From NCBI RefSeq assembly GCF_016918545.1, contig NZ_JAFFQC010000009.1, positions 62,001-126,000 on the forward strand: DNA of 64,000 bases, read 5' to 3'. The notes under the pieces are model-generated. The model saw only the letters and a list, made by a program, of their open reading frames with translations. It made no database searches and was not told the DNA's origin. Positions 33,940 to 42,944 of this stretch are shown one piece after another (positions within the stretch are counted from its first letter, which is position 1; each line of letters starts with the position of its first letter). Made by a program: the position numbers and the translations under genes. The stretch comes from Desulfobulbus alkaliphilus. GTDB lineage: Bacteria > Desulfobacterota > Desulfobulbia > Desulfobulbales > Desulfobulbaceae.

Positions 33940-34566
33940 TTATTCGAGGACGAAATCAGCCCGTCGGTTGAAAGCGTAATCTTCCTCGGTCTGGCCGGTA
34001 AAAAGAGGTCGCTCTTCACCGTAACTGACTGTGCGGATCCGGTGTTCTTCGATGCCGTACTGGAGAAAATAGGTGCGGGCAATCATGGCCCGGCGCTCGC
34101 CAAGGGCGAGGTTGTATTCGTTGGTACCCCGCTCATCGGTGTTTCCTTCGATGCGGACATGGGCTGCGGGGTTGTCTCTCAGGTATGCGGCGTTATGCTC
34201 CATGGCGGGCAGTTGGTCCCTGCGGATGGCGGATTGGTCGAAATCGAAGTATATGGGCAGCATTTCAACGGAGGAGCGTCCATGCTGACGTTTATAGGCG
34301 TCGCTCTGCTGATCAGCTGCAAAGGCCAGATCACCCATGTGTTGTCCGGTGGCATCCAATCCCTCCTGTACCGGACCGAATCCTTCTCCCATGGGGCCAA
34401 AGTCTTCAGTGATGCGTCCCTCTCTGAAACCGGGATCCAGGGCGGTTCCCTCAGGCATGTTACCAATTGCGGTATAGGGGGGAACGGTTTTGGGGCTGCA
34501 ACCGCTGAGGAGGATGATAGTGCTGATGAGCACCAGAACCGGGAGCAGACGGGAAAATACCTTCAT
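33940..34566 (-). CDS. pal: Pal/OmpA-family peptidoglycan-associated lipoprotein
   Basis: A 208-residue lipoprotein. A signal peptide with lipobox LLSGC ends near residue 24, followed by a Gly/Asp-rich linker. The OmpA-like domain has YFDFDQSAIRRD, EGNTDERGTNEYNLALGERRA and SYGEERP; the NTDERG-type loop binds diaminopimelate in the cell wall. It anchors the outer membrane to peptidoglycan. Start 34566 gives MKVFSRLLPV; tol genes are not in the window. Confidence 0.9.
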   Translation of the reverse strand: MKVFSRLLPVLVLISTIILLSGCSPKTVPPYTAIGNMPEGTALDPGFREGRITEDFGPMGEGFGPVQEGLDATGQHMGDLAFAADQQSDAYKRQHGRSSVEMLPIYFDFDQSAIRRDQLPAMEHNAAYLRDNPAAHVRIEGNTDERGTNEYNLALGERRAMIARTYFLQYGIEEHRIRTVSYGEERPLFTGQTEEDYAFNRRADFVLE

Positions 34567-34611
34567 GGAACGACCTCTCAAGGAAAAATAAGGGAGTTGG
34601 TATGACCAGAA

Positions 34612-34648
34612 CCTGAATCCGTGACGGCTGAACGTTCAAGGATTCAGG
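34612..34648. repeat. Dispersed repeat, copy 7 (37-bp fused termini)
   Basis: Both ends are joined with almost no interior: CCTGAATCCGTGACGGCTG followed by AACGTTCAAGGATTCAGG. Flanks CAGAA and CAGGA match at 4 of 5 positions. It looks like a decayed minimal derivative. Confidence 0.75.
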
Positions 34649-34752
34649 CAGGATACCAATTAAGCAAATATACCTTTTGCGGGGTGATGCGGTCAAGAAA
34701 AACCAATAATCAACCTGCGGGTGGGCGGATTTACCCGGCTGACAGGCAAAGA

Positions 34753-34888
34753 CCTTGAATCAGGGAAGGCTGGACTCTTTTTTTGGTTATTTTTGCTGTC
34801 ATCAAAATATAACTGCTATGATATTTTTGACATTTCACCTTTACCAGCCGCTCTTTGGAGCGTGCGAATGAACGTTCAAGAATCCAGG
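34753..34888 (-). repeat. Dispersed inverted-terminal repeat, copy 8 (short form)
   Basis: A diverged short form on the minus strand (CCTTGAATCAGGGAAGGCTGG ... AAGAATCCAGG) with a perfect 5-bp flanking duplication AAAGA (34748-34752 and 34889-34893). It lies upstream of the pyrG promoter. Confidence 0.85.
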
Positions 34889-34942
34889 AAAGACAAAAAG
34901 GTGCAACGGACAATGGGGCCGTTGGCTTCCGTCAGCCCATGC

Positions 34943-34971
34943 TTGTCATACAGGGTTTAATCGTGTATATT
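34943..34971 (+). promoter_or_regulatory. Promoter of pyrG
   Basis: TTGTCA (34943-34948), a 17-base spacer, and TATATT (34966-34971). Transcription would begin near 34978, about 70 bases before the pyrG start. Confidence 0.7.
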
Positions 34972-34990
34972 TTGCCTCCAGCCATCATCA

Positions 34991-35020
34991 GGGCAGCCTT
35001 GGGCTGCCTTTCTCTTTTGT
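34991..35020 (+). terminator. Hairpin with T-rich tail in the pyrG leader
   Basis: GGCAGCC (34992-34998) pairs with GGCTGCC (35002-35008) and is followed by TTTCTCTTTTG. It lies between the pyrG promoter and the pyrG start codon, where it would act as an attenuator rather than an end-of-gene terminator. Confidence 0.6.
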
Positions 35021-35047
35021 TTCCCCGCTCGACAAAGGTAGAACAGC

Positions 35048-36706
35048 ATGAAAGTACCCCTGAGTAAAAAAACCAAATTTATTTTTATTACCGGTGGTGT
35101 CCTTTCATCCCTCGGCAAAGGCCTTTCCGCCGCCTCCATTGGTGCTCTGCTCGAAGCAAGGGGGCTGACTGTCACTTTTCAGAAACTGGACCCCTATATC
35201 AACGTAGACCCCGGCACCATGAATCCTTTCCAGCACGGAGAGGTTTATGTCACCAACGATGGCGCTGAGACCGATCTCGATATGGGCCATTATGAGCGCT
35301 ACACCAATGCGGTCATGGGAAAAAAGAACAATTATACTTCCGGGCGGATCTATTATTCGGTGATCATGAAAGAGCGCCGGGGTGAATACCTGGGCGGCAC
35401 GGTCCAGGTCATTCCTCATATTACCGATGAAATCAAGGAGTCGATTCTGCAGCTTGACGGCTGTGCCGATGTGGCCATCATCGAAATCGGCGGCACGGTG
35501 GGTGATATCGAGGGATTGCCGTTTATTGAGGCCATCCGCCAGTTGCGCATCGACCTGGGGCGGGATTACTCACTGTTCATTCACCTGACCCTGGTACCGT
35601 ATATCAAGGCGGCGGGTGAAGTAAAAACCAAACCGACCCAGCATTCGGTCAAGGAACTGCTGGCTTCGGGCATTCAACCCGACATCCTCATGTGCCGGAC
35701 AGAAGCACCCCTGACCGATGATCTGAAACGAAAGATTGCTCTGTTCTGTAACGTGGATGCCGGCTCAGTGATCTCCGCCGTTGATGTCGAGAGTATCTAC
35801 GAACTGCCCCTGCGCCTGCACAAGGAAGGTGTTGACAGCCGGATTCTCGAGAAACTGGGAATCTGGACCGGAGCGCCCAATATTGCACCCTGGGAAAAAC
35901 TGGTCCACGCCATCCACAATCCCAACGGGGTGGTGACCATCGGTATCACCGGTAAATATGTCGACCTGACAGAAAGTTACAAGAGCCTGCATGAGGCCCT
36001 GATCCACGGCGGTATTGCCAATGAAACCAAGGTGGCGTTGCAGTACATCAGCGCCGAAGGCCTGGAGGATGGATCGGATCTGGATAAACTCGACGCCTGT
36101 GACGGTATTCTTGTGCCAGGTGGTTTTGGCAGCCGGGGCATGGAAGGCAAGATCATGGCCGTCACCCATGCCCGTGAAAAAAAGATCCCTTTCTTTGGCA
36201 TCTGCCTGGGGATGCAGCTCGCTGTTGTCGAGCTTGCACGAAACATTGCAGAAATAGAGGGTGCCCATTCCGTCGAGTTCGATCCGGCCACCCCCCATCC
36301 GGTGATCTACCTGATGACCGAGTGGTTTGATTTCCGTTCCGGAAAGATCGAAATCCGCGACGAGCATTCCGACATGGGCGGCACCCTGCGCCTCGGTGCC
36401 TATCCCTGCACCCTCAAAGCCGGCACTCTGGCCGCCGCCGCCTATAAGCAGGAGACGATCAATGAACGGCATCGGCATCGGTATGAATTCAACAATGCCT
36501 ACCGCGCCCGGTTGGAGGAGGCCGGCTTGGTCGTCAGCGGTGCCTCACCGGACAATACGCTGGTGGAAATGGTGGAACTCTCCGATCATCCCTGGTTTCT
36601 GGGTTGCCAGTTTCATCCTGAATTCCAGTCCAAACCCATGAAGCCTCATCCCCTGTTCCGGGATTTCATCAAGGCGGCTATTGTTCGCAAACACATGGAT
36701 TCGTGA
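35048..36706 (+). CDS. pyrG: CTP synthase
   Basis: A 552-residue enzyme that makes CTP from UTP with glutamine. The synthetase half starts [17 protein letters not shown]; the glutaminase half has the nucleophile in [11 protein letters not shown] and the C-terminal His/Glu in [11 protein letters not shown]. The last codons (CAC ATG GAT TCG TGA) look like a terminus of the dispersed repeat, which therefore supplies the stop; a 43-base tandem copy of this gene end follows immediately. AAAGG precedes the start. Confidence 0.97.
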   Translation: MKVPLSKKTKFIFITGGVLSSLGKGLSAASIGALLEARGLTVTFQKLDPYINVDPGTMNPFQHGEVYVTNDGAETDLDMGHYERYTNAVMGKKNNYTSGRIYYSVIMKERRGEYLGGTVQVIPHITDEIKESILQLDGCADVAIIEIGGTVGDIEGLPFIEAIRQLRIDLGRDYSLFIHLTLVPYIKAAGEVKTKPTQHSVKELLASGIQPDILMCRTEAPLTDDLKRKIALFCNVDAGSVISAVDVESIYELPLRLHKEGVDSRILEKLGIWTGAPNIAPWEKLVHAIHNPNGVVTIGITGKYVDLTESYKSLHEALIHGGIANETKVALQYISAEGLEDGSDLDKLDACDGILVPGGFGSRGMEGKIMAVTHAREKKIPFFGICLGMQLAVVELARNIAEIEGAHSVEFDPATPHPVIYLMTEWFDFRSGKIEIRDEHSDMGGTLRLGAYPCTLKAGTLAAAAYKQETINERHRHRYEFNNAYRARLEEAGLVVSGASPDNTLVEMVELSDHPWFLGCQFHPEFQSKPMKPHPLFRDFIKAAIVRKHMDS

Positions 36707-36753
36707 GCAGATCAAGGCAGCTATTGTTCGTAAACACATGGATCCGTGAGCAG
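36668..36753 (+). repeat. 43-bp tandem duplication at the pyrG end
   Basis: 36668-36710 and 36711-36753 are identical at 40 of 43 positions. Each contains the last pyrG codons and the first bases of repeat copy 9 (CATGGATTCGTGAGCAG or CATGGATCCGTGAGCAG). The second copy is past the pyrG stop and not translated. Confidence 0.92.
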
Positions 36754-36862
36754 ACGCTCCGAAGGGCGGCGAAAGAAGGGTATTGTCAAGGATTCAACTG
36801 CAATTATAATTTGAAGACAGCAAGATATATCCAAAACTAGATCCAGCCGTCACGGATTCAGG
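36737..36862 (+). repeat. Dispersed inverted-terminal repeat, copy 9 (short form)
   Basis: Left end CATGGATCCGTGAGC, then CTCCGAAGGGCGGC, the AT-rich tail, and right end CCGTCACGGATTCAGG. Flanks AAACA and AAATA match at 4 of 5. An extra left terminus lies in the first unit of the tandem duplication. Confidence 0.9.
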
Positions 36863-36891
36863 AAATAATAAACCGCCGACCCGGTCTCCCC

Positions 36892-37737
36892 ATGCAGAGT
36901 ATCGAATTGAAAACCGCGCCTTCCGGTTGTATCCGGGTCGGCCCCCAAGCGCCGCTGCTGGTGCTGGCAGGCCCCTGTGTCCTGGAAAGCGAAGGCCTGG
37001 CGCGGGAGGTTATCAGCGAGATGCAGGCCATCGCCGCCCGCCTGGGGATTTCCTATGTTTTCAAAGCCTCCTTCGACAAGGCCAATCGCACCTCCCTGAG
37101 TTCGTATCGGGGCCCGGGGATGAAGGAGGGCCTGCGGGTGCTTGGTCGCCTGCGGGAGGAGTTGAAGGTGCCGGTTGTCTCCGACATCCACGAGGCCAAT
37201 CAGGCCGCGCCGGCGGCTTCGGTTCTCGACATTCTGCAGATCCCCGCTTTTTTGTGCCGTCAGACTGATCTGCTGGCGGCCGCGGCAGCAACCGGGAGGA
37301 TGGTCAACGTCAAAAAGGGGCAGTTTGTCTCGCCCTGGGATATGGAGCATGTCGTCAACAAGCTGCGTGGCTCCGGTTGCGAGGGGTTGCTGCTCACCGA
37401 GCGTGGAGCCTCCTTCGGCTACAATAACCTGGTGGTGGATATGCGATCCCTGCCGGTCATGCGTTCCTTCGGCTGTCCGGTCCTCTTTGACGCGACCCAT
37501 TCGGTGCAGTTGCCCGGCGGCGCTGGAGCCAGTTCCGGAGGGCAGCGCCATTTCATACCGACCCTTGCCCGGGCGGCTGTGGCAGCCGGCATTGACGGAC
37601 TTTTTTTTGAGGTACACCCCGATCCGGATCGAGCACTTTGTGACGGTCCCAATTCGTTGCCACTGGATCAGGTGGAGCCGCTGTTGGGCCAGTTGCTCGC
37701 CATTCGCCAGGCGCTAGCGGGAGTAATCGATGCATAA
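36892..37737 (+). CDS. kdsA: 3-deoxy-8-phosphooctulonate synthase
   Basis: A 281-residue enzyme condensing phosphoenolpyruvate with arabinose 5-phosphate for KDO, the inner sugar of lipopolysaccharide. Signature blocks are [53 protein letters not shown] and [13 protein letters not shown]. It overlaps kdsC by 8 bases. The promoter must lie in or beyond repeat copy 9 unless it is read through from pyrG. Confidence 0.96.
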   Translation: MQSIELKTAPSGCIRVGPQAPLLVLAGPCVLESEGLAREVISEMQAIAARLGISYVFKASFDKANRTSLSSYRGPGMKEGLRVLGRLREELKVPVVSDIHEANQAAPAASVLDILQIPAFLCRQTDLLAAAAATGRMVNVKKGQFVSPWDMEHVVNKLRGSGCEGLLLTERGASFGYNNLVVDMRSLPVMRSFGCPVLFDATHSVQLPGGAGASSGGQRHFIPTLARAAVAAGIDGLFFEVHPDPDRALCDGPNSLPLDQVEPLLGQLLAIRQALAGVIDA

Positions 37738-38371
37738 AACAGCATGCAGCCCGTCCAGCGGCGGCTATCCCTCCGACTGTGAACTTACCGAGGCCCTGCG
37801 CGCCCGGGCTATGAACAGACAGAGTCGGCCTGAGCGAAGCACCGCCTGGAAGGCTGCTCTGCCCCGGGGCAGGCAGGTGCAACTGCTTCTGCTCGATGTC
37901 GATGGAGTCCTCACCGACGGCAGCATCACCTATCTGACCGGCGGCGGTGAGACCAAGAGTTTCAATACCCAGGATGGGCTGGGGATCAAGATGCTGCAGG
38001 AAAGCGGGGTCGCCGTGGGCATTATCACTGCGCGCAGTTCCGAGGCTGTTGAACGTCGTGCCCGGGACCTGGGGTTGCGCCATGTTTATCAGGGACAAAA
38101 GGATAAACTGGCCATATATGAAGCGATTCTCAAGGAAAGCGAACTGCGGCCTCTACAGACAGCCTATATGGGGGACGACTGGATTGACCTGCCGATTCTC
38201 AACCGGGTCGGGTTTGCCGCGGCTCCTGCCAATGCCGTGCCGGAGGTTCGGCAACGGACCCACTACACCACGGAACGAAGCGGTGGTCGGGGCGCTGTCC
38301 GTGAGATCTGTGATCTTCTCCTCGAGGCCCGGGGGGATCTGGTAAAAATGCTGGCACGGTTTGATCGATGA
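37730..38371 (+). CDS. kdsC: KDO 8-phosphate phosphatase
   Basis: A 213-residue HAD-family phosphatase that produces free KDO. The nucleophile motif is [15 protein letters not shown] (near residue 55), then [10 protein letters not shown] and the C-terminal [12 protein letters not shown] metal-binding motif. About 50 N-terminal residues before the HAD core exceed the usual KdsC length; a start at the ATG at 37811 would shorten this to about 27. It overlaps kdsA and lptC (ATGA), so the three form one translationally coupled unit. Confidence 0.92.
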   Translation: MHKTACSPSSGGYPSDCELTEALRARAMNRQSRPERSTAWKAALPRGRQVQLLLLDVDGVLTDGSITYLTGGGETKSFNTQDGLGIKMLQESGVAVGIITARSSEAVERRARDLGLRHVYQGQKDKLAIYEAILKESELRPLQTAYMGDDWIDLPILNRVGFAAAPANAVPEVRQRTHYTTERSGGRGAVREICDLLLEARGDLVKMLARFDR

Positions 38372-38937
38372 TACGCAATCCTCGCAATCTGCTCTGGATA
38401 CTGCCCGTGCTGCTTTTTGTCAGTAGTCCCCTGTGGCAACCGAGCTTGGCAGCTTTTCTCGCCCCCCGGGGCGGTTATACTCCTGACCTGATGCATCCGG
38501 AGCCGACATCTCCAGTCCAGAATTTTATCATGGATGTGGTCGCCATCACCTTGACCAGTAACGGAAAGGAAGAGTGGCAGATTGATGCCGACCGTGCCTA
38601 TACCGGCGAGAATGATCATGAAATCTTGATGGAAGGTGTCCATGCCAGGTATATCGGCAATGAAAAGGAGCCCACCATTATCAACAGCAGGCGCGGAAAA
38701 TACTCCATCAATGAACGGCACCTGGTGCTCATCGAGGATGTGGTCATCACTAAACCGATCAGTGAACAGCAGTTGTTTTCCGATTTGCTGCATTATTACG
38801 ACGCCACTAAAATGGCGGTCAGTCCGGGGCCGGTCCGGCTCAAATCCCCGGGTTTGAATTTGACCGCCGGACGAATGGATTATGATCTGGCCACTGGAGC
38901 ATATGACTTCAGTGACCGAGTCAAGGTGGATCTCTAA
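38368..38937 (+). CDS. lptC: LPS export protein LptC
   Basis: A 189-residue protein with an N-terminal membrane anchor (about 8-30, LLWILPVLLFVSSP) and a periplasmic beta-jellyroll (about 50-189) of the LptC/DUF1239 family. It passes lipopolysaccharide from the LptBFG transporter towards LptA. Following kdsA and kdsC it matches the usual kdsC-lptC-lptA-lptB order, but lptA and lptB are absent here; the next gene is dapL. Confidence 0.85.
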   Translation: MIRNPRNLLWILPVLLFVSSPLWQPSLAAFLAPRGGYTPDLMHPEPTSPVQNFIMDVVAITLTSNGKEEWQIDADRAYTGENDHEILMEGVHARYIGNEKEPTIINSRRGKYSINERHLVLIEDVVITKPISEQQLFSDLLHYYDATKMAVSPGPVRLKSPGLNLTAGRMDYDLATGAYDFSDRVKVDL

Positions 38938-39012
38938 CAGGCAGGAATCCACTCTCTCCCCCCGGTGGTCCACCGGTGGGTTTCCCATGTGACAAATGAA
39001 AGGATCCATTGC

Positions 39013-40236
39013 ATGTTGAAAGTGAACGAACATTACCTGAAGTTGCAGGCCTCCTACCTTTTTTCCGACATTGCCAAGCGGGTGGCGTCGTTTCAGGCCC
39101 GAAATCCGGAAAAGGATGTAATCAAACTGGGGATCGGTGATGTCACCAATCCCTTACCCCCGGCCTGTATGAATGCATTTCGGGCTGCTGTCGAGGAGAT
39201 GGCGACCACAGCCGGTTTTCGTGGCTACGGCCCTGAACAGGGTTATGATTTTCTGCGGGAAGCTATTGCCAGGCATGATTTTCAGGCCCGGGGGGCGGCG
39301 ATCGAGGCCGATGAAATTTTTGTTTCCGACGGTGCCAAATGCGACACCGGCAATATCCAGGAGCTGTTTGCCGTTGAGGCCAGAGTTGCCATTCCCGACC
39401 CGGTCTATCCGGTGTATCTCGACACCAACGTCATGGCGGGCCGCACCGGCGAGTACAGGGACGGCCGCTATGAGGGGATCGTCTATCTCGATTCAACCAG
39501 CGACAATACCTATGTCCCGGAATTGCCCACCGATCCGGTTGACCTGATCTATCTCTGTTTCCCCAACAATCCCACCGGGTCCACTATTACCAGAGAACAG
39601 CTCAAGCTCTGGGTCGATTTTGCCAGGGACAGTAAAGCGCTCATTCTTTTTGACGCCGCCTATGAAAGTTTTATCCGTGATCCATCGCTGCCGCACTCCA
39701 TCTACGAGATCGAGGGTGCCCGCGAGGTGGCGATCGAGTTTCGCAGCTTTTCCAAGAGTGCCGGCTTCACCGGCACCCGCTGTGCATACACCGTGGTACC
39801 AAAAGAGTGCCGGGCCTTTGACAGCCGCGGTAATCGGCAGGCGATTCATCCTTTGTGGAATCGTCGGCACTGCACCAAATTCAACGGTGTCTCCTACCCG
39901 GTGCAGCGGGCGGCCGAGGCGGTGTATTCACCGGAGGGAGCGGCTCAGTGCCGGGCTCTGGTGGACGGGTATCTGGCCAATGCCAGGATTATCGGTACGG
40001 CCATGAGTGAATTGGGGTATTCCTTTGTCGGCGGTGACAATGCCCCTTATATCTGGATTCAGGGGAATCGCGATTCGTGGGAGTTTTTTGATCTGCTCCT
40101 GGACAAGGCCGGGGTGGTCTGTACGCCCGGGGCTGGTTTCGGTCGGTGTGGTCAGGGGTACATCCGCCTTTCCGCCTTCAATTCGGAGGCCAACGTGGTC
40201 AAGGCCATGGCACGGATCAAGGAGGCGTTGGGCTGA
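39013..40236 (+). CDS. dapL: LL-diaminopimelate aminotransferase
   Basis: A 407-residue class I/II aminotransferase making LL-diaminopimelate directly from tetrahydrodipicolinate, for lysine and cell wall. Family blocks: LKLGIGD-type sequence [54 protein letters not shown], and the PLP lysine in [16 protein letters not shown]. Start 39013 gives [12 protein letters not shown] with AAAGG upstream; an upstream in-frame start is rejected. Confidence 0.95.
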   Translation: MLKVNEHYLKLQASYLFSDIAKRVASFQARNPEKDVIKLGIGDVTNPLPPACMNAFRAAVEEMATTAGFRGYGPEQGYDFLREAIARHDFQARGAAIEADEIFVSDGAKCDTGNIQELFAVEARVAIPDPVYPVYLDTNVMAGRTGEYRDGRYEGIVYLDSTSDNTYVPELPTDPVDLIYLCFPNNPTGSTITREQLKLWVDFARDSKALILFDAAYESFIRDPSLPHSIYEIEGAREVAIEFRSFSKSAGFTGTRCAYTVVPKECRAFDSRGNRQAIHPLWNRRHCTKFNGVSYPVQRAAEAVYSPEGAAQCRALVDGYLANARIIGTAMSELGYSFVGGDNAPYIWIQGNRDSWEFFDLLLDKAGVVCTPGAGFGRCGQGYIRLSAFNSEANVVKAMARIKEALG

Positions 40237-40251
40237 AAAGGGAGGGTGCTG

Positions 40252-40305
40252 CCTGAATCCGCGACGGTTGGACTCTTGTTTTCGATGTGTTTTGTTGTAG
40301 TCAGG
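40252..40305 (-). repeat. Dispersed repeat, copy 10 (right-end fragment)
   Basis: CCTGAATCCGCGACGGTTGGACTCTTG matches the right end of the element read on the minus strand; the remainder is degraded. It lies just after dapL. Confidence 0.75.
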
Positions 40306-40332
40306 CTCTACGTGCGGGGGAATTATTCAATA

Positions 40333-40368
40333 CCCTGAATCTCCGTGAGCGTTTGTCCGTGCTCGCCG
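40333..40368 (+). repeat. Dispersed repeat, copy 11 (left-end fragment)
   Basis: CCCTGAATCTCCGTGAGCGTTTGTCCGTGC matches the first ~30 bases of the element with an inserted TC. With copy 10 it may be the remains of one or two insertions between the convergent dapL and amidohydrolase genes. Confidence 0.75.
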
Positions 40369-40413
40369 TTGAGCCAGTCAACAGGGACGGGAAATCGATT
40401 GATGTGATACCCG

Positions 40414-41208
40414 TCAGGGGGACAGCAGTCGGCGGGCATTGCCGCGGGTGATTGCGTCGACCAGGGTTGGTGGCAGCTCCATCCTGGTCAACAAGTCCAG
40501 AGTAGTCGCCTGATCGGTCCAGGGCGAGTCGGTGCCGAACAGCAGGTAATCCTGCGGGTGTGCCAGCAGGATCTCCCGCAGGCGGTCCTGATCAAGGAAA
40601 CCAAGGGCAAAGGAGAGTTCCATGTACACAGGTTCTCCGGTGAGCAGGCGGCGTACATCGTCCCACTCGTCCCAGCCCCCGAGGTGAGTGGCGATCAGCT
40701 TGAGGCCGGGAAACCGGCGGCAGACCTCAAGAATTCGGCGGGGATCGGCCCGGCGGATGCGGGGAAAAGCGATATCGTAGCCGGCATGAATGACCAGAAT
40801 CATGTCCAGTGACAGGAGGGCTGCATACAGATCATCCAGGGAAGGGTCGTCGAGATCATAATCCTGGTAATAGGAATGCATCTTGATGCCTTTGAATCCC
40901 TCGGCATGGATGAGCTGCAGGCGTTCCAGCAACAGGGGGTCAGCAGGATGCAGCGAGGGAAAGGGAACGATCCGCGTGCTGCGAATCGCCTTGGACCACT
41001 CCAGGATAGGGTTGAACTGTTCCGGGCGGGTGGCGATCGAGCAGACCACCGATTGCACGATCCCGCAACGGTCCATGGAGGCCAGCAGTGCCGAGATGGT
41101 CCCGTTGAGATGCGCCTTGATATTGCCCTCTTTTTCCAGGGCCGGAATTGCGAAAGAGGCAATCTGGTCGGGAAAGGCATGGGTATGGAAGTCGATGTAC
41201 CCTGGCAT
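40414..41208 (-). CDS. Amidohydrolase-family (amidohydrolase 2) protein
   Basis: A 264-residue metal-dependent hydrolase with a TIM-barrel pattern. Metal ligands are visible in YIDFHTHAFP (HxH), KMHSYYQDYD, LIATHLGG and the final GTDSPW aspartate. The family includes decarboxylases and hydrolases; the substrate is unknown. Start 41208 has AGGAGGAG upstream. It is the last gene of a minus-strand run def-fmt-larC-pgpA-amidohydrolase. Confidence 0.85.
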   Translation of the reverse strand: MPGYIDFHTHAFPDQIASFAIPALEKEGNIKAHLNGTISALLASMDRCGIVQSVVCSIATRPEQFNPILEWSKAIRSTRIVPFPSLHPADPLLLERLQLIHAEGFKGIKMHSYYQDYDLDDPSLDDLYAALLSLDMILVIHAGYDIAFPRIRRADPRRILEVCRRFPGLKLIATHLGGWDEWDDVRRLLTGEPVYMELSFALGFLDQDRLREILLAHPQDYLLFGTDSPWTDQATTLDLLTRMELPPTLVDAITRGNARRLLSP

Positions 41209-41288
41209 GGATCTCCTCCTGTACACGTTCAGCGGCTACCGGTACAAGGCTGCCTGATCCTCTCCCCCGGCGACCAGAGTGTTGGCCT

Positions 41289-41750
41289 TCAGCTGAACCT
41301 TCCGTACAGCCACAGACCGCACTGCAGTACCAGCAGAGCCTGAAAACCGGCGGCAACATCATCGAGCATGATGCCCAGGCCACCATGGAGGCGGCGATCG
41401 AGCCATCCCACCGGGAAGGGTTTAAGGATATCGAAAAAGCGGAACAGACAAAAACCGACGATCGCGGTCACTGGATGGACCGGTACCATGGCAAGGGCGA
41501 TCAGCACGCCGACGATCTCGTCAATGACCACGACCCCAGGATCTCCCCGGTCAAGGATTTTTTCCGCGGCACCGGCACTCCAGACGCCGATCACGAAAAG
41601 GCAGGCGGTGACAGCCCAATAGGTCATAGGTTCCAGGCGGGCCAGGGCCAGCCAGAGCAGCACCCCGACCAGTGAGCCCCAGGTCCCGGGGGCCTTGGGG
41701 AGATAACCACTGTAGGCGCCGGTGGCGATGAACATCAGCAGACGGTCCAT
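41289..41750 (-). CDS. pgpA: Phosphatidylglycerophosphatase A
   Basis: A 153-residue inner-membrane phosphatase of phosphatidylglycerol synthesis. The family signatures are GYLPKAPGTWGSLVGV, DPGVVVIDEIVGVLIAL and FRFFDILKPFPVGWLDRR ... GIMLDDVAAG, with about four hydrophobic segments. It starts 9 bases after the larC stop and is probably co-transcribed with it. Confidence 0.95.
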   Translation of the reverse strand: MDRLLMFIATGAYSGYLPKAPGTWGSLVGVLLWLALARLEPMTYWAVTACLFVIGVWSAGAAEKILDRGDPGVVVIDEIVGVLIALAMVPVHPVTAIVGFCLFRFFDILKPFPVGWLDRRLHGGLGIMLDDVAAGFQALLVLQCGLWLYGRFS

Positions 41751-41759
41751 GAACCTTCC

Positions 41760-42944
41760 TCAGGAACAAGGGGGAGGGGCATGCCGGCCAACAGCCGCAT
41801 AGATCTCCCTGAGTGGCACCCCATGGGCTTTGGCAACGGCCCGGCAGGCTTCATGTTCAGGGGTGATGACGATCCCCGTGGGCGTGCTGATTTTTTTGGC
41901 GGGCAGATCACCCCAGGGAGTGGCAACAGTGATGATTTCCCGGGGCAGGGTCATCCGCTCTTCCCGCCGCACCCGCAGGCCGATGGTGCTTGTTTCATTG
42001 AACAGCGCCGTGGTGACAGCTGTCCGGTCGGCCGGTTCGACAATGACCCGCAGCAGTATCCCCGGCCGGCCTTTTTTCATCTGCATGGGGATCAGGCCGA
42101 CATCGAGGGCGCCGGCAGAGAGCAGTTGCTCGCAGACATGGGGCCACAGTTCAGGATGACAGTCATCGAGGTGGGTTTCAATCACCTCGACCAGCTGTGC
42201 CTCTTCAACCTCGACGCCCTGGCCGAGCAGCAGGCGGAGCAGATTGGGTCGACCGTCCCGTCGCTCCATGGAACCGGCCCCGTATCCGGTGCGGGCAAGG
42301 CGCATCGGTGGCATCGACCCGAAACCGGCAGCCAGTTCACACACCAGGGCAGCACCGGTGGGGGTGACCAGTTCCTGGTCGAGGTTTTCGCCGTACACCG
42401 GCACACCTGCAAGCAGACGGCAGACCGCCGGCCCCGGCAGAGGGATGTCTCCATGGGCACACTGGATCCAGCCGCGCGGCATGGGCAGAGGTGAGCAGAT
42501 CAACCTGTCGATGTGCAGGTAGTCAAATCCAGCCACCGTGCCGACAATGTCAATTATGGCATCCACGGCTCCAACCTCGTGGAAGTGGATGCGATCGATC
42601 GTGGTGCCGTGCACTGCCGCTTCGGCTGCAGCCAGGCGGTTGAAGACGGCAAAGGCTTTGTCCCTGATCCGGGACGGCAAACCGGACTGGTCAAGAATGG
42701 TGTTGATGTCCTCCAGATGACGGTGCCTGTGGTGGCCTTGCCCGTGATGCTCGCAGGTCACCGTCACCCGGGTAGCGGCAAATCCCTGGATGGTCTGGTT
42801 CTTCACGGTGAGGGTATAGCCCTGCAAGGGAAGCGAGGCAAGCACTTCGCGCAAAGAACGCTCCGGCATCCCGGCATCGAGGAGGACGCCGAGCAGCATG
42901 TCACCGCTGACCCCGGAAAAACAGTCGAGATACGCGGTGGACAT
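41760..42944 (-). CDS. larC: Nickel-pincer cofactor cyclometallase LarC
   Basis: A 394-residue protein of the LarC family, which inserts nickel into the pincer cofactor of lactate racemase and related enzymes. Recognisable segments are YLDCFSGVSGDMLLGVLLDAG at the start, a His-rich stretch CEHHGQGHHRHRHLEDI typical of nickel handling, RIHFHEVGAVDAIIDIVG, and the C-terminal TSTIGLRVRREERMTLPRE. LarA, LarB and LarE are not in the window. It overlaps the fmt stop by one base. Confidence 0.93.
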   Translation of the reverse strand: MSTAYLDCFSGVSGDMLLGVLLDAGMPERSLREVLASLPLQGYTLTVKNQTIQGFAATRVTVTCEHHGQGHHRHRHLEDINTILDQSGLPSRIRDKAFAVFNRLAAAEAAVHGTTIDRIHFHEVGAVDAIIDIVGTVAGFDYLHIDRLICSPLPMPRGWIQCAHGDIPLPGPAVCRLLAGVPVYGENLDQELVTPTGAALVCELAAGFGSMPPMRLARTGYGAGSMERRDGRPNLLRLLLGQGVEVEEAQLVEVIETHLDDCHPELWPHVCEQLLSAGALDVGLIPMQMKKGRPGILLRVIVEPADRTAVTTALFNETSTIGLRVRREERMTLPREIITVATPWGDLPAKKISTPTGIVITPEHEACRAVAKAHGVPLREIYAAVGRHAPPPCS

